Origin: Streptomyces sp. SID5785
Lineage (GTDB): Bacteria > Actinomycetota > Actinomycetes > Streptomycetales > Streptomycetaceae
DNA: 51,606 nucleotides
NCBI RefSeq assembly: GCF_009870065.1
Contig: NZ_WWIA01000132.1
Span: 1-51,606, forward strand
Direction: 5' to 3'
Shown here: positions 36,286-45,332 of the stretch, piece after piece
How positions within the stretch are numbered: the first letter of the stretch is position 1
How the letters are laid out: each line of letters opens with the position of its first letter
Translations under genes and position numbers: made by a program
Notes under the pieces: model-generated
Told to the model about the DNA's origin: nothing
Seen by the model: the letters and a program-made list of their open reading frames with translations, nothing else
The model's database searches: none

Positions 36286-37170
36286 TCAGCGCTCCGCGAG
36301 GATCTCCTCGATGACGCGGGCCACGCCGTCCTCGTTGTTCGTCGCGGTGCGGCCGGTCGCCGCGGTCAGGACGTCCGGGTGCGCGTTGCCCATCGCGTAG
36401 GAACGGCCCGCCCAGGCGAGCATCTCCATGTCGTTGGGCATGTCGCCGAAGGCGACGACCTCGTCGGCCGAGATGCCCCGTTCGGCACAGCACTGCGCGA
36501 GCGTGCTGGCCTTGGAGACGGACCGGCCGCTGATCTCGAGCAGGGCGCTCGGGCTGGAGCGGGTGAGGGACGCCCGGTCGCCGACCGCCGTGCGGGCGAG
36601 CGCCAGGAACCCGTCGGGGTCGAGGTCGGGGTGGTAGGCGAGCACCTTGAGGACGGGCTGGTCCCCGGCCCCGCCGGGGCCGGCGGCGAGCAGCTTCTCC
36701 GCCGGGGCGACGCTCTCGCCCGGGTCGAGGTGCAGCGGCGGGTACGTCGGCTCGTGGTGCAGCCCGCCGGTGCGCTCGACGGCGAACGACGTGCCCGGCG
36801 CCGCGTCCCGCAGGATCCGTACGACGTCCAGCGCGTCCGGCACGGGCAGCTCGCGGATCGTGACGAACCGGTGCCGCCCGGGGCCGCCGTGCAGGTCCAC
36901 CACGGCGGCGCCGTTGCCGCAGATCGCCAGGCCGTGGCCGTGCACATGGTCGCTGACCACGTCCATCCAGCGGGCGGGGCGGCCGGTCACGAAGAAGACC
37001 TCGATGCCGGCCCGCTCGGCGGCGGCGAGCGCGGCGACGGTACGGGGCGAAACGGTTTTGTCGTCGTGCAGCAGAGTGCCGTCGAGGTCCGTGGCGATCA
37101 GCCGGGGCGCGGAGAGGGCCGGGGTCCGGGGCCCAGGAGTCGAGGAGGTCACCCGACCATCGTCGCGCAT
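36286..37170 (-). CDS. HAD-IIB (Cof-type) phosphatase
   Basis: 294 residues with HAD motifs: [14 protein letters not shown] (motif I, nucleophile Asp), FVTGRPA (motif II region) and [14 protein letters not shown] (motif IV). The Cof-type cap lies between. Members dephosphorylate sugar phosphates, phospholipid heads or cofactors. The start is uncertain: ATG 37170 or GTG 37152. A second HAD-IIB enzyme of similar build lies at 47802-48626, which suggests an old duplication. Confidence 0.83.
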   Translation of the reverse strand: MRDDGRVTSSTPGPRTPALSAPRLIATDLDGTLLHDDKTVSPRTVAALAAAERAGIEVFFVTGRPARWMDVVSDHVHGHGLAICGNGAAVVDLHGGPGRHRFVTIRELPVPDALDVVRILRDAAPGTSFAVERTGGLHHEPTYPPLHLDPGESVAPAEKLLAAGPGGAGDQPVLKVLAYHPDLDPDGFLALARTAVGDRASLTRSSPSALLEISGRSVSKASTLAQCCAERGISADEVVAFGDMPNDMEMLAWAGRSYAMGNAHPDVLTAATGRTATNNEDGVARVIEEILAER

Positions 37171-37280
37171 ATGCACGCACGGCCGTGCGGCGGGGCGCGC
37201 AGATGAGTGCGCGCCCCGGGCCTGTGCCCCGCCCGGACGGCGGCCCGGTCCGCCCGGTCCGCCGCGCCGCGGGCCCGGTC

Positions 37281-38222
37281 TCAGCCGAGCTGGGCGAGCG
37301 CCTCCGTGGCGATGGACTCGAAGACCTTGTGGTCGGCCGCGAAGGGGGTGTCCGGGATCGGCCAGTGCAGCACGAGCTCGGTGAAGCCCAGGTCGCGGTG
37401 GGTGCCCGCGAAGTCCACGAAGGCGTCGACCGAGTCCAGGAGACGGGCCCGGTCCGGGGTGAACCCGGTCAGCAGGATCTTGCCCAGCCCGGCCACGTCC
37501 CGGCCGGCCGCGTCGCAGGCGGCGGTCAGCTTCTCGATCTGCCCGCGGATGGCCTGAACCGACTGCTCGGGGGTGCCCGACTCGAACAGCTTGGGGTCGC
37601 CCGTGGTCACCCAGGCCTGCCCGTGGCGGGCGGCGAGCTTCAGCCCGCGCGGCCCGGTCGCCGCGACCGCGAACGGCAGCCGGGGGCGCTGCACGCAGCC
37701 CGGGACGTTCTGCGCGCCGCCCGCCGAGTAGAACGTGCCGTCGTACGACACGGTGTCCTCGGTGAGCAGCCGGTCGAGCAGCGGGACGAACTCGGCGAGG
37801 CGGTCGGCCCGCTCCCGCGGCGTCCACGGCTCCTGTGCGCTGTGGGTGAGCGCGGTGGCGTCGAAACCGGTGCCGCCCGCGCCGATGCCGAGCGTGATCC
37901 GGCCGCCGGAGATGTCGTCCAGGGAGATCAGTTCCTTGGCGAGGGTGACGGGGTGCCGGAAGTTCGGCGAGGTGACCAGAGTGCCCAGACGCAGCCGCTC
38001 GGTCGCCGTGGCGGCCGCGGTCAGGGTCGGGATCGCGCCGAACCACGGCCCGTCGCGGAACGGCACCCGCCAGGACAGGTGGTCGTAGGTGTACGCGGTG
38101 TGGAAGCCGAGCTCCTCGGCGCGCACCCAGGTCTCGCGGGCGCCCTCGTGCCAGCGGCGGTGGGGCAGGATCACGGTGCTCAGGCGGAGCGGGGACTGCG
38201 GCGTACGGGGCGTGTCGGTCAT
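37281..38222 (-). CDS. Luciferase-like (LLM class) flavin/F420-dependent oxidoreductase
   Basis: A 313-residue TIM-barrel protein. [51 protein letters not shown] and [21 protein letters not shown] are hallmarks of the LLM family. In actinobacteria many of these use coenzyme F420; the substrate cannot be inferred. It stands alone. Confidence 0.85.
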   Translation of the reverse strand: MTDTPRTPQSPLRLSTVILPHRRWHEGARETWVRAEELGFHTAYTYDHLSWRVPFRDGPWFGAIPTLTAAATATERLRLGTLVTSPNFRHPVTLAKELISLDDISGGRITLGIGAGGTGFDATALTHSAQEPWTPRERADRLAEFVPLLDRLLTEDTVSYDGTFYSAGGAQNVPGCVQRPRLPFAVAATGPRGLKLAARHGQAWVTTGDPKLFESGTPEQSVQAIRGQIEKLTAACDAAGRDVAGLGKILLTGFTPDRARLLDSVDAFVDFAGTHRDLGFTELVLHWPIPDTPFAADHKVFESIATEALAQLG

Positions 38223-38288
38223 GCCTGCGAGCGTATGCGGCCCGCGCCGGGCGTGCCCTCGGTGCCCCGTCCGGCGCCGGACGCGCCG

Positions 38289-38756
38289 TCAGCGCACGTG
38301 GGCGCTGAGCCAGGGGGTCAGCTGGATCCCCAGCACGATCTCCTTGTACGTGCGGTCGCCGGGCACCGGTACGACGAGCCGGTAGCCGGGCGGGAAGAAG
38401 CGGCCGCGGACCCGGGCGAGGCCGCCGTAGCAGGAGCGCAGGAACGGGGGCACGTCGTCGCGCGGGACGTCGTGGAACTCGACGCCCTCGACGGTGATCA
38501 GCGCGTCCCCCTCCGGGAACAGCCGTACGTCGATCCGCGGCGAACCGCCCAGCTCGACGTACGCCTCGTGCGGCAGCGAGCCGTCCGCGTCGGTCGTCGT
38601 GCCCACGCCCGAGGCGCTGCGGCGGGCGGTGCGGTCGGCGCCGATGTCGTGCTCGACCTCGCACTCCACGCCGACCTCGGCGGCGAGCGCGCGCAGCGCG
38701 GTGACGGCCGCCTCGGTGGAGGGCAGATGCGGGAGCGCGCCGGGTTCCTGGTCCAT
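38289..38756 (-). CDS. Conserved hypothetical protein
   Basis: A 155-residue protein with no family that I recognise. Visible features: an Asp/Glu-rich start, [41 protein letters not shown] and [20 protein letters not shown], which suggest a small beta-rich fold. It lies between the LLM oxidoreductase and kptA on the same strand with short gaps (66 and 35 bases), so it may be co-transcribed with them. Confidence 0.65.
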   Translation of the reverse strand: MDQEPGALPHLPSTEAAVTALRALAAEVGVECEVEHDIGADRTARRSASGVGTTTDADGSLPHEAYVELGGSPRIDVRLFPEGDALITVEGVEFHDVPRDDVPPFLRSCYGGLARVRGRFFPPGYRLVVPVPGDRTYKEIVLGIQLTPWLSAHVR

Positions 38757-38791
38757 ACCGGTCGATGATGCCGCAGACCGTGACGGCGTGG

Positions 38792-39334
38792 TCAGCCGGG
38801 GAAGCGCAGGTAGCGCGCGGGGACGGCGGCGGTGAGCCAGACGCCGTTGGCGCTGACGCGGAAGGCGTGGCCGTCGCGGTGCATCGCGCCCGCGTCGACG
38901 GACAGCACGACGGGGCGGCCGCGGCGGGCGCCGACGCGGGTGGCGGTCTCCCGGTCCGCGGACAGGTGCACGTCGTGCCGGGCCATCGGGCGCAGGCCCT
39001 CGGCGCGGATCGCGGCCAGGAAGCGCGGCACGGTGCCGTGGTACAGGTACGCGGGCGGTGCGACGGGCTCCAGGCCGAGGTCGACGTCGATGGTGTGCCC
39101 CTGGTTGGCCCGGATGCGGGTGCCGTCGACGGTGAAGCGCTGCTTGTCGTTCTCCGCGACGGCGCGGTCCAGCTCCGCGCGGGTGATCGGGAAGCCGTGT
39201 CCCGCCGCGCCCGCGAGGAGCGCCGTGATCTCCACCCAGCCGGCCTCGTCGGGGGTCAGTCCGATGCGCTCGGGCTGGTGTCTCAGGTGGCGGGAGAGGT
39301 ACTTCGAGACCTTCACGGTGCGACGGTCGTTCAT
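38792..39334 (-). CDS. kptA: RNA 2'-phosphotransferase KptA/Tpt1
   Basis: A 180-residue enzyme of the Tpt1 family: KVSKYLSRHLRHQPERIGL at the start, RIRANQGHTIDVDLGLEP, YHGTVPRFLAAIRAEGLRPM and VHLSADRETATRVGARRG. The family removes an internal 2'-phosphate from RNA using NAD, by ADP-ribosylation and transesterification; bacterial members have no known splicing substrate and can also ADP-ribosylate nucleic acid ends. The ATG at 39334 fits the family N-terminus; a TTG at 39406 would add 24 residues lying over a DnaA-box-like sequence. Confidence 0.9.
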   Translation of the reverse strand: MNDRRTVKVSKYLSRHLRHQPERIGLTPDEAGWVEITALLAGAAGHGFPITRAELDRAVAENDKQRFTVDGTRIRANQGHTIDVDLGLEPVAPPAYLYHGTVPRFLAAIRAEGLRPMARHDVHLSADRETATRVGARRGRPVVLSVDAGAMHRDGHAFRVSANGVWLTAAVPARYLRFPG

Positions 39335-39392
39335 GCCGTCAGGATGCCTCTGACGTCCCGGTGACGTCTTCGGATTTTTCGGCTCGCATGTT

Positions 39393-39446
39393 TGATCCAC
39401 AAGCAAGTCGCGTTATCCACAGGGGAATTGACGATTCTGTGGACAA
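39393..39446. promoter_or_regulatory. Three DnaA-box-like nonamers upstream of kptA
   Basis: TGATCCACA at 39393-39401 (one mismatch), TTATCCACA at 39413-39421 (exact) and TGTGGACAA at 39438-39446 (exact reverse of TTGTCCACA). They fall in the 142-bp gap between kptA and the MerR gene. Confidence 0.6.
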
Positions 39447-39476
39447 CTCACAGGCGATAAGCCTGACTTGTTCAAC

Positions 39477-40400
39477 TTAGGTATTGTTGAGGTGGTTTGA
39501 GGTCAATGTGTCCAATGTCCTTGCTTGTACCTCACGTTCGGCCGCCGCGGCGATGAACGCGGACGCCTGCTCCTGGCCAACCAGCGCCCGAACGGCCTGC
39601 ATTGTCCCCGCCGGTACCGTCACGGAATGAGGCTCGTCGGTGAGATCGGCGCCCGGCCCCCGGGACAGGTGCCGATGCAGATGCTGGGTGGCGAACAGGC
39701 GCATCGCGCGCGCGAGTTCGGCATCCACCGACTGCTGCGCGAGCGGCCGCAGCCGGCGCACGAGCGTCGCCGCCTCGGCGGCTTCCGCGTCCGTCGGCGG
39801 GTGCGGGCCGAGATAGCGCGCGAAGACGTGCTCGGTCGTGAACTCCAGGAAACGGGCCGCGATGTGCTCGACCTGCCCCCTCAACTCCCGCAGATGGCCC
39901 GCGATCGCGGAGAGCGGGACGCCCGCCGCGTACAACTCCACGGCCACGGCCAGCTCTTGGGGGCTCGGCACCCGGAACTCGTCGTCCCGGCCCGGCACTC
40001 GCTCCAGCACCCCGAGCTCGATCGCGTCCCGCACGGCCGCCTCGTCGGGGTCGCCGCCGAACCGCGCGTCGAGCTCCGCGCGCGAGATCCGGCCGGCCCG
40101 CTCGTCCGTCCACGGCTTGTCCACCTCGGCGACCAACCCGAGCACCCCGCCGAGCCCCCGCCCGGCGTCCCAGGCCTCCAGCAGCTCCTTGATCGACGCC
40201 AGGGTGTACCCGCGGTCCAGGAGATCGGCGATCTGCCGCAGCCGGGCCAGATGCGTGTCCGTGTACACGTTCGCCCGGCCGCGCCGCTCGGGCCGCGGCA
40301 GCAGCCCGCGGTCCTGATAGGCGCGGATGGTGCGCACCGTGGCACCGCTGTGGTGCGCCAGGTCCTCGATCCGGTACTCCGCGACCGACTGCTCCGTCAC
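39477..40400 (-). CDS. MerR family transcriptional regulator
   Basis: About 307 residues. The N-terminal MerR winged helix reads YRIEDLAHHSGATVRTIRAY, then DRGLLPRPERRGRANVYTDT and LRQIADLLDRGYTLASIKEL. The long C-terminal part is helical and without metal-binding cysteines, so it is not a metal sensor of the MerR kind. The start may be GTG 40400 or GTG 40409, which share the GAGGGG upstream. The target is unknown. Confidence 0.85.
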   Translation of the reverse strand: MTEQSVAEYRIEDLAHHSGATVRTIRAYQDRGLLPRPERRGRANVYTDTHLARLRQIADLLDRGYTLASIKELLEAWDAGRGLGGVLGLVAEVDKPWTDERAGRISRAELDARFGGDPDEAAVRDAIELGVLERVPGRDDEFRVPSPQELAVAVELYAAGVPLSAIAGHLRELRGQVEHIAARFLEFTTEHVFARYLGPHPPTDAEAAEAATLVRRLRPLAQQSVDAELARAMRLFATQHLHRHLSRGPGADLTDEPHSVTVPAGTMQAVRALVGQEQASAFIAAAAEREVQARTLDTLTSNHLNNT

Positions 40401-40520
40401 GCCCCACACCCCTCGGTCATGCCCGGTCCCGCCCGCTTCGGCGACGGAGACCCTCCTGCGGGGGATCGTACGTCCGCGGCCCGGCCTGCTCGCCGGGCCG
40501 CCCGGTCCCCCTCCCCGCTC

Positions 40521-42302
40521 TCACAGCGGCGGCTGCATCCGGGCGATCCGGCGCAGGGCGCGGGGCGCGAAGCGCGCCATGAGGTGCGCGCCGCGCGCCT
40601 CCGGGGTGACCGGGACGACCGCTCTGTCGTGCACGACGGCGTCCAGGACGGCGTCGGCGACCTTCTCCGGCGGGTAGTTCCGGATGCCGTAGAGGCGCGA
40701 GGACTTCTTCTGGCGGCGCTTCTCCTCCTCGGCGTCGGCGCCCGCGAAGCGGGCCGTCGCCGTGATGTTCGTGTTCACCAGGCCGGGGCAGATCGCCGAG
40801 ACGCCGATGCCCTGACCTGACAGCTCGGCGCGCAGGCACTCGCTGAGCATGAGGACGGCGGCCTTCGAGGTGCTGTAGGCGGGCAGCGCCCGGGACGGCT
40901 GGAACGCCGCCGCCGAGGCCGTGTTGACGATGTGGCCGCCCTGTCCGCGCTCCGCCATCTGCCGGCCGAACAGCCGGCATCCGTGGATGACCCCCCACAG
41001 GTTCACGTCGAGGACCTTCTTCCAGTCCTCCGGGGTGGTGTCGAAGAACGAGCCGGACAGGCCGATGCCCGCGTTGTTCACCAGCACGTCCACGACGCCG
41101 TGCTCGGCCGCGACCTTCTCGGCGAGCTGCTCCATGGCCTGCTCGTCGCTGACGTCGACGGTCTCCGCCCAGGCCTCGGGCGCGCCGATCAGCCGGGCCA
41201 TCTCGGCGGTCCGCGCGGCGCTCTCCGCGTCCCGGTCCACGGCGATCACGCGCGCGCCCGCCTCGGCGAACGCGAACGCGGTGGCCCGGCCGATGCCACT
41301 GCCCGCGCCCGTGACGAGCACCAGCTGGCCGCCGAACCGGTCCGCGTGTCTGCCGGAGGCCGCCGCACGCCGCACCGGCAGGCCCGACGTGCGCTCCTCG
41401 TTCGCCGTCACGAACTCGCCGATCCAGGCGGTGAGCTGGTCGGGCCGGGTGCGCGGCACCCAGTGCTTGGCGGGCAGCGAGCGCCGGGTCAGCTGCGGCG
41501 CCCACAGCTCCAGCTGGTCGTACAGCTGCGGAGACAGGAAGGCGTCCCCGAGCGGCGTGATGAGCTGCACGGGCGCGTGCGCGTACGCGTCCTCGCGCGG
41601 GTGGCTCAGCCGCGCGCGCACGTTGTCCCGGTAGAGCCAGGCGCCGCGGGCGGCGTCGGTGGGCAGCGAGGCCGTCGGGTAGTCGCCGGCGGGGACGCGC
41701 TCGACGCGCTCCAGGATCTTCGGCCAGCGCTTGCCCAGCGGCCCGCGCCAGGCCAGCTCCGGCAGGACCGGCGTGTGCAGCATGTACACGTACCAGGACT
41801 TGGCGCCCTGGCCGAGCAGCTGGCCGACCTTGCGGGGCGTGGGCCGCTTCATGCGCCGCTTGATCCAGTGCCCGAAGTGGTCGAGGGACGGCCCCGACAT
41901 CGAGGTGAAGGACGCGATGCGGCCCTCGGTGCGCTCGACCGTGACGAACTCCCAGGACTGCACGGAGCCCCAGTCGTGCCCCACCACGTGGACGGGCCGG
42001 TCGGGGCTGACGGCGTCGACGACCGCCATGAAGTCGTCGGTCAGCTTCTCCAGGGTGAAGCCGCCGCGCAGCGGGGTCGGTGCCGTGGACCGGCCCATCC
42101 CGCGCACGTCGTAGAGCACCACGTGAAAGCGGTCGGCCAGGCGCGTGGCGACCTCGGACCAGACCTCCTTGGAGTCCGGGTAGCCGTGCACCAGGACGAC
42201 CGTGGGGCGCGCGGCGTCGCCGAGCTCCAGGACGCACAGCTCGACCCCGCCCGTGGCCACCGTGCGCTCCCGCGCCCCGTGGATCTTCGTCAGGTCCGTC
42301 AT
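40521..42302 (-). CDS. EphD-like fusion: alpha/beta hydrolase (epoxide hydrolase type) plus short-chain dehydrogenase
   Basis: A 593-residue fusion. The N-terminal half (~1-300) is an alpha/beta hydrolase with VLVHGYPDS (HGxP oxyanion motif) and VVGHDWGSVQSW, whose Asp is the epoxide-hydrolase type nucleophile. The C-terminal half (~320-593) is an SDR: LVTGAGSGIGRATAFAFAEA (NAD(P) motif), NNAGIGLSG, YSTSK (catalytic Tyr and Lys). Length and order match mycobacterial EphD, linked there to mycolic-acid metabolism, which Streptomyces lacks, so the substrate must differ. Its ATG overlaps the stop of the M24 peptidase-like gene by one base, so the two form an operon. Confidence 0.87.
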   Translation of the reverse strand: MTDLTKIHGARERTVATGGVELCVLELGDAARPTVVLVHGYPDSKEVWSEVATRLADRFHVVLYDVRGMGRSTAPTPLRGGFTLEKLTDDFMAVVDAVSPDRPVHVVGHDWGSVQSWEFVTVERTEGRIASFTSMSGPSLDHFGHWIKRRMKRPTPRKVGQLLGQGAKSWYVYMLHTPVLPELAWRGPLGKRWPKILERVERVPAGDYPTASLPTDAARGAWLYRDNVRARLSHPREDAYAHAPVQLITPLGDAFLSPQLYDQLELWAPQLTRRSLPAKHWVPRTRPDQLTAWIGEFVTANEERTSGLPVRRAAASGRHADRFGGQLVLVTGAGSGIGRATAFAFAEAGARVIAVDRDAESAARTAEMARLIGAPEAWAETVDVSDEQAMEQLAEKVAAEHGVVDVLVNNAGIGLSGSFFDTTPEDWKKVLDVNLWGVIHGCRLFGRQMAERGQGGHIVNTASAAAFQPSRALPAYSTSKAAVLMLSECLRAELSGQGIGVSAICPGLVNTNITATARFAGADAEEEKRRQKKSSRLYGIRNYPPEKVADAVLDAVVHDRAVVPVTPEARGAHLMARFAPRALRRIARMQPPL

Positions 42303-43144
42303 CAGATGCCCTCCGCCCAGCGCCGCACGTGCGGCAGATCGTCGTCCAGCCAAAAGGCGCTCTCCTCGGGGTCCGCGGAGTCCGTGACCACGAGGATCTC
42401 CTCGAACTTGGCGCCCGTGCCGCGGAATCCCAGATGCGGCTCCACCGCCCACAGACCGGGCTGCGGCGGATGGTCGGAGAACCGGTACGGGGACCACAGC
42501 GGGGACCAGCCGTCCCGGTGCCCGTGCAGCGCGTCGCTCGCCAGGCCCTTCAGGGACTGGACGCCGAAACCGAACAGGGTGGGGGCGTGCCTGCGCTCCT
42601 TGACCCGGTCCACCTTGTGCGCGATGACCCCGAAGGGGTAGGCCCGGTGCCGGTTGGCATAGCCCTGGCGGACCATCAGGCGGTCCACGCTCTCGTAGAT
42701 CTCCCGCAGCGAGCGGCGCTCGCGCACCTCGCGCAGGATCAGCGCGCGGTGCGGCTCCAGGTCCGCGAGCAGCTTGGCGTGCAGCGGGTCGGGGCCGAGG
42801 CAGCCCGAGTAGCCGATGTCCGCCGTGTACCCCCGGTGGACCGGCGCCATGTCGAGGATGAACGGCATGCCCGCCTCGAGCTTGCGGTTCGTCGGGAAGA
42901 ACTGCAGCGGCACGCGGAACCCCGCGAACGCCGTGCGGTCCCCGAACCACGCGAAGGGCAGGTGGAACCAGTCCCGCACCCCGTGCTCGCGCAGCCACTC
43001 GCGCTGCATGCGGGCCGCCTCGCGCTCCGTCACGCCGGGCTTGAGCTGGGCCGCGACCGCTTCCGCGCACGCGTACGCGAGCGCCTGGACCTCTCTGAAC
43101 CCGCGCAGCTCCGCCGAGAGTTCCCGTGCCACCGCTGTGGTCAT
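42302..43144 (-). CDS. M24 family (methionine aminopeptidase/creatinase fold) metallopeptidase
   Basis: A 280-residue pita-bread-fold protein. FILDMAPVHRGYTADIGYSG contains the two Asp ligands in the expected positions, and the C-terminal GLWAVEPHLGF and GAKFEEILVVT match the Glu ligand strands. Compared with methionine aminopeptidase it has unusual surroundings, and the substrate could be an Xaa-Pro peptide or a small molecule. It is first in an operon with the EphD-like gene. A 288-bp divergent region with DnaA-box-like sequences separates it from the ABC operon. Confidence 0.83.
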   Translation of the reverse strand: MTTAVARELSAELRGFREVQALAYACAEAVAAQLKPGVTEREAARMQREWLREHGVRDWFHLPFAWFGDRTAFAGFRVPLQFFPTNRKLEAGMPFILDMAPVHRGYTADIGYSGCLGPDPLHAKLLADLEPHRALILREVRERRSLREIYESVDRLMVRQGYANRHRAYPFGVIAHKVDRVKERRHAPTLFGFGVQSLKGLASDALHGHRDGWSPLWSPYRFSDHPPQPGLWAVEPHLGFRGTGAKFEEILVVTDSADPEESAFWLDDDLPHVRRWAEGI

Positions 43145-43262
43145 GCCACCGTCCGTCCCGGTTCCGGCCGCCCGTGACCGGGGCGTCGCCGTACGCGCTC
43201 GTAACTTGACACTGATGAATGTGACAATGACCGGCGTCGACGTCAAGGGGCCTGCGTCAGAC

Positions 43263-43289
43263 TGTGGACGGCACCCCGGTTGTGGACAA
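43263..43289. promoter_or_regulatory. Two DnaA-box-like nonamers
   Basis: TGTGGACGG at 43263-43271 and TGTGGACAA at 43281-43289 (exact reverse of TTGTCCACA), 18 bp apart, in the divergent promoter region between the M24 gene and the ABC operon. Confidence 0.5.
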
Positions 43290-43432
43290 CCGCGTCACCG
43301 TCACGGGGGACGGGCCGCGGCCGGGACGGGCTACTCGGGGCTGACCCCTAGGGCCCCGTAATACTCAGGTCCCATACGAGGTCGAGCCCAGGGTCTGACG
43401 TTTCGTGTGGCCTGCGCCACTAGCGTCGAACC

Positions 43433-44440
43433 GTGACTGTGATCGCGACCGAAAGCCTGAGCAAGCGGTTCCCCAGGGTGACCGCGCTTGACCGGCTGAC
43501 CATGGACATCGAGCCCGGGGTGACCGGACTCGTCGGGGCCAATGGAGCCGGCAAGTCCACCATGATCAAGATTCTTCTTGGTCTGTCCCCCGCCTCGGAG
43601 GGCCGAGCCGCCGTGCTCGGGCTCGACGTCGCGACCAAGGGCGCCGAGATCCGCGAGCGGGTCGGGTACATGCCGGAGCACGACTGCCTGCCGCCCGACG
43701 TCTCGGCCACCGAGTTCGTCGTCCACATGGCGCGGATGTCCGGCCTGCCGCCCACCGCCGCGCGGGAGCGCACCGCCGACACCCTGCGCCACGTCGGCCT
43801 GTACGAGGAGCGCTACCGCCCCATCGGCGGCTACTCGACGGGCATGAAGCAGCGCGTGAAGCTCGCCCAGGCCCTCGTCCACGACCCGCAGCTGGTCTTC
43901 CTGGACGAGCCGACCAACGGCCTGGACCCGGTGGGCCGCGACGACATGCTCGACCTGATCCGCCGGGTCCACTCCGACTTCGGCATCTCCGTGCTCGTCA
44001 CCTCGCACCTGCTCGGCGAGCTGGAGCGCACCTGCGACCACGTCGTCGTGATCGACGGCGGCAAGCTCCTGCGCTCCAGCTCCACCAAGGACTTCACCCA
44101 GAGCACCGCGACCCTCGCCGTCGAGGTGACCGACAGCGACGAACACCCCGACGGCACGCGCGCGTTGCGCGACGCACTCACCCGGCAGGGCATCGAGACC
44201 CACACCGGTGGCGAACTGCCCGGCGCGGGGCACATCGTGCTGCTCACCGCCCAGGGCGAGCAGACCTACGACCTCGTGCGCGACGTCGTCGCGGACCTCG
44301 GCCTCGGCCTCGTCCGCATGGAGCAGCGCCGCCACCACATCGCCGAGGTCTTCCGGCCGGCCGACGAAGGCGCACAGCAGCCCGAACCACTCGCCCCCGT
44401 GGCGGCACAGCAGACGGGAGGCGGCCACGATGACCACTGA
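43433..44440 (+). CDS. ABC transporter ATP-binding protein
   Basis: A 335-residue ATPase. Walker A GANGAGKSTMIK (~36-47), signature YSTGMKQRVKLAQAL, Walker B LVFLDEPTNGLDP and the H-loop TSHLLGELE are all present. The C-terminal ~110 residues are a non-conserved tail. First of four genes (ATPase, permease, ATPase, permease). GTG start. Its end overlaps the permease start by 11 bases. The cargo is unknown; such pairs often export drugs, peptides or lipids. Confidence 0.9.
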   Translation: MTVIATESLSKRFPRVTALDRLTMDIEPGVTGLVGANGAGKSTMIKILLGLSPASEGRAAVLGLDVATKGAEIRERVGYMPEHDCLPPDVSATEFVVHMARMSGLPPTAARERTADTLRHVGLYEERYRPIGGYSTGMKQRVKLAQALVHDPQLVFLDEPTNGLDPVGRDDMLDLIRRVHSDFGISVLVTSHLLGELERTCDHVVVIDGGKLLRSSSTKDFTQSTATLAVEVTDSDEHPDGTRALRDALTRQGIETHTGGELPGAGHIVLLTAQGEQTYDLVRDVVADLGLGLVRMEQRRHHIAEVFRPADEGAQQPEPLAPVAAQQTGGGHDDH

Positions 44441-45332
44441 GCCCATGCCCACGGACCGCACGTCCACCCGGATCCACAACATCGGCTACCGCCACTACGA
44501 CGGCGCCCGCCTGGGCCGCGCGTACGCCCGGCGCTCGCTCTTCTCGCAGAGCCTGCGGGGCGCGTACGGACTGGGCCGCTCGGCCAAGTCCAAGGTGCTG
44601 CCGATGCTGCTCTTCGTGGTGATGTGCGTCCCCGCGCTCATCATGGTCGCGGTCGCCGTCGCCACCAAGGCGAAGGACCTCCCGCTCGACTACACGCGCT
44701 ATGCGATCGTCCTCCAGGCCGTGATCGGCCTCTACGTGGCGTCGCAGGCACCGCAGGCGGTCTCCCGCGACCTGCGCTTCAAGTCGGTGCCGCTCTACTT
44801 CTCGCGCCCCATCGAGCGCGGTGACTACGTGGCCGCGAAGTTCGCCGCCATGACGTCGGCCCTGTTCGTCCTGACCGCCGCACCGCTCGTCGTCCTCTAC
44901 GTGGGCGCCCTGCTCGCGAAGCTCGACTTCGCCGAGCAGACCAAGGGATTCGCCCAGGGACTGGTCTCCGTGGCACTGCTGTCGCTGCTCTTCGCCGGCA
45001 TCGGACTCGTCGTCTCCGCCGTCACCCCGCGCCGCGGCTTCGGCATCGCCGCCGTGATCGCCGTCCTCACGATCTCCTACGGCGCGGTCTCGACCGTCCA
45101 GGCGATCGCCGACACCCAGGACAACGGCAGCGCGGAGTCCTGGCTCGGCCTGTTCTCGCCGATCACGCTCATCGACGGCGTCCAGACCGCCTTCCTGGGC
45201 GCCACGTCCGCCTTCCCGGGCGCGCACGGCCCCTCGGCCGGCCAGGGCGTGGTCTACCTGCTCGTCGTCCTCGGACTCATCGCCGGCTCCTACGGCCTCC
45301 TGATGCGCCGCTACCGGAAGGTCGGACTGTGA
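44430..45332 (+). CDS. ABC transporter permease
   Basis: A 300-residue protein with six predicted helices (from VLPMLLFVVMCVPALIMVAV to VYLLVVLGLIAGSYGLLMRR). It carries the ABC-2 type pattern DLRFKSVPLYFSRPIERGDY between helices 2 and 3. It overlaps its ATPase gene upstream by 11 bases and the next ATPase gene by 4 bases (GTGA), so all are coupled. Confidence 0.87.
   Translation: MTTEPMPTDRTSTRIHNIGYRHYDGARLGRAYARRSLFSQSLRGAYGLGRSAKSKVLPMLLFVVMCVPALIMVAVAVATKAKDLPLDYTRYAIVLQAVIGLYVASQAPQAVSRDLRFKSVPLYFSRPIERGDYVAAKFAAMTSALFVLTAAPLVVLYVGALLAKLDFAEQTKGFAQGLVSVALLSLLFAGIGLVVSAVTPRRGFGIAAVIAVLTISYGAVSTVQAIADTQDNGSAESWLGLFSPITLIDGVQTAFLGATSAFPGAHGPSAGQGVVYLLVVLGLIAGSYGLLMRRYRKVGL

Noticed and set aside
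37171..38664. Upstream extension of the HAD phosphatase to a 792-residue protein
   Set aside because: The extension overlaps the LLM oxidoreductase and the neighbouring hypothetical gene in another frame and has no domain content; the HAD motif starts near 37100.
42303..43070. Upstream extension of the EphD-like protein to 849 residues
   Set aside because: The extension lies over the M24 gene in another frame; the hydrolase domain begins right after the ATG at 42302.
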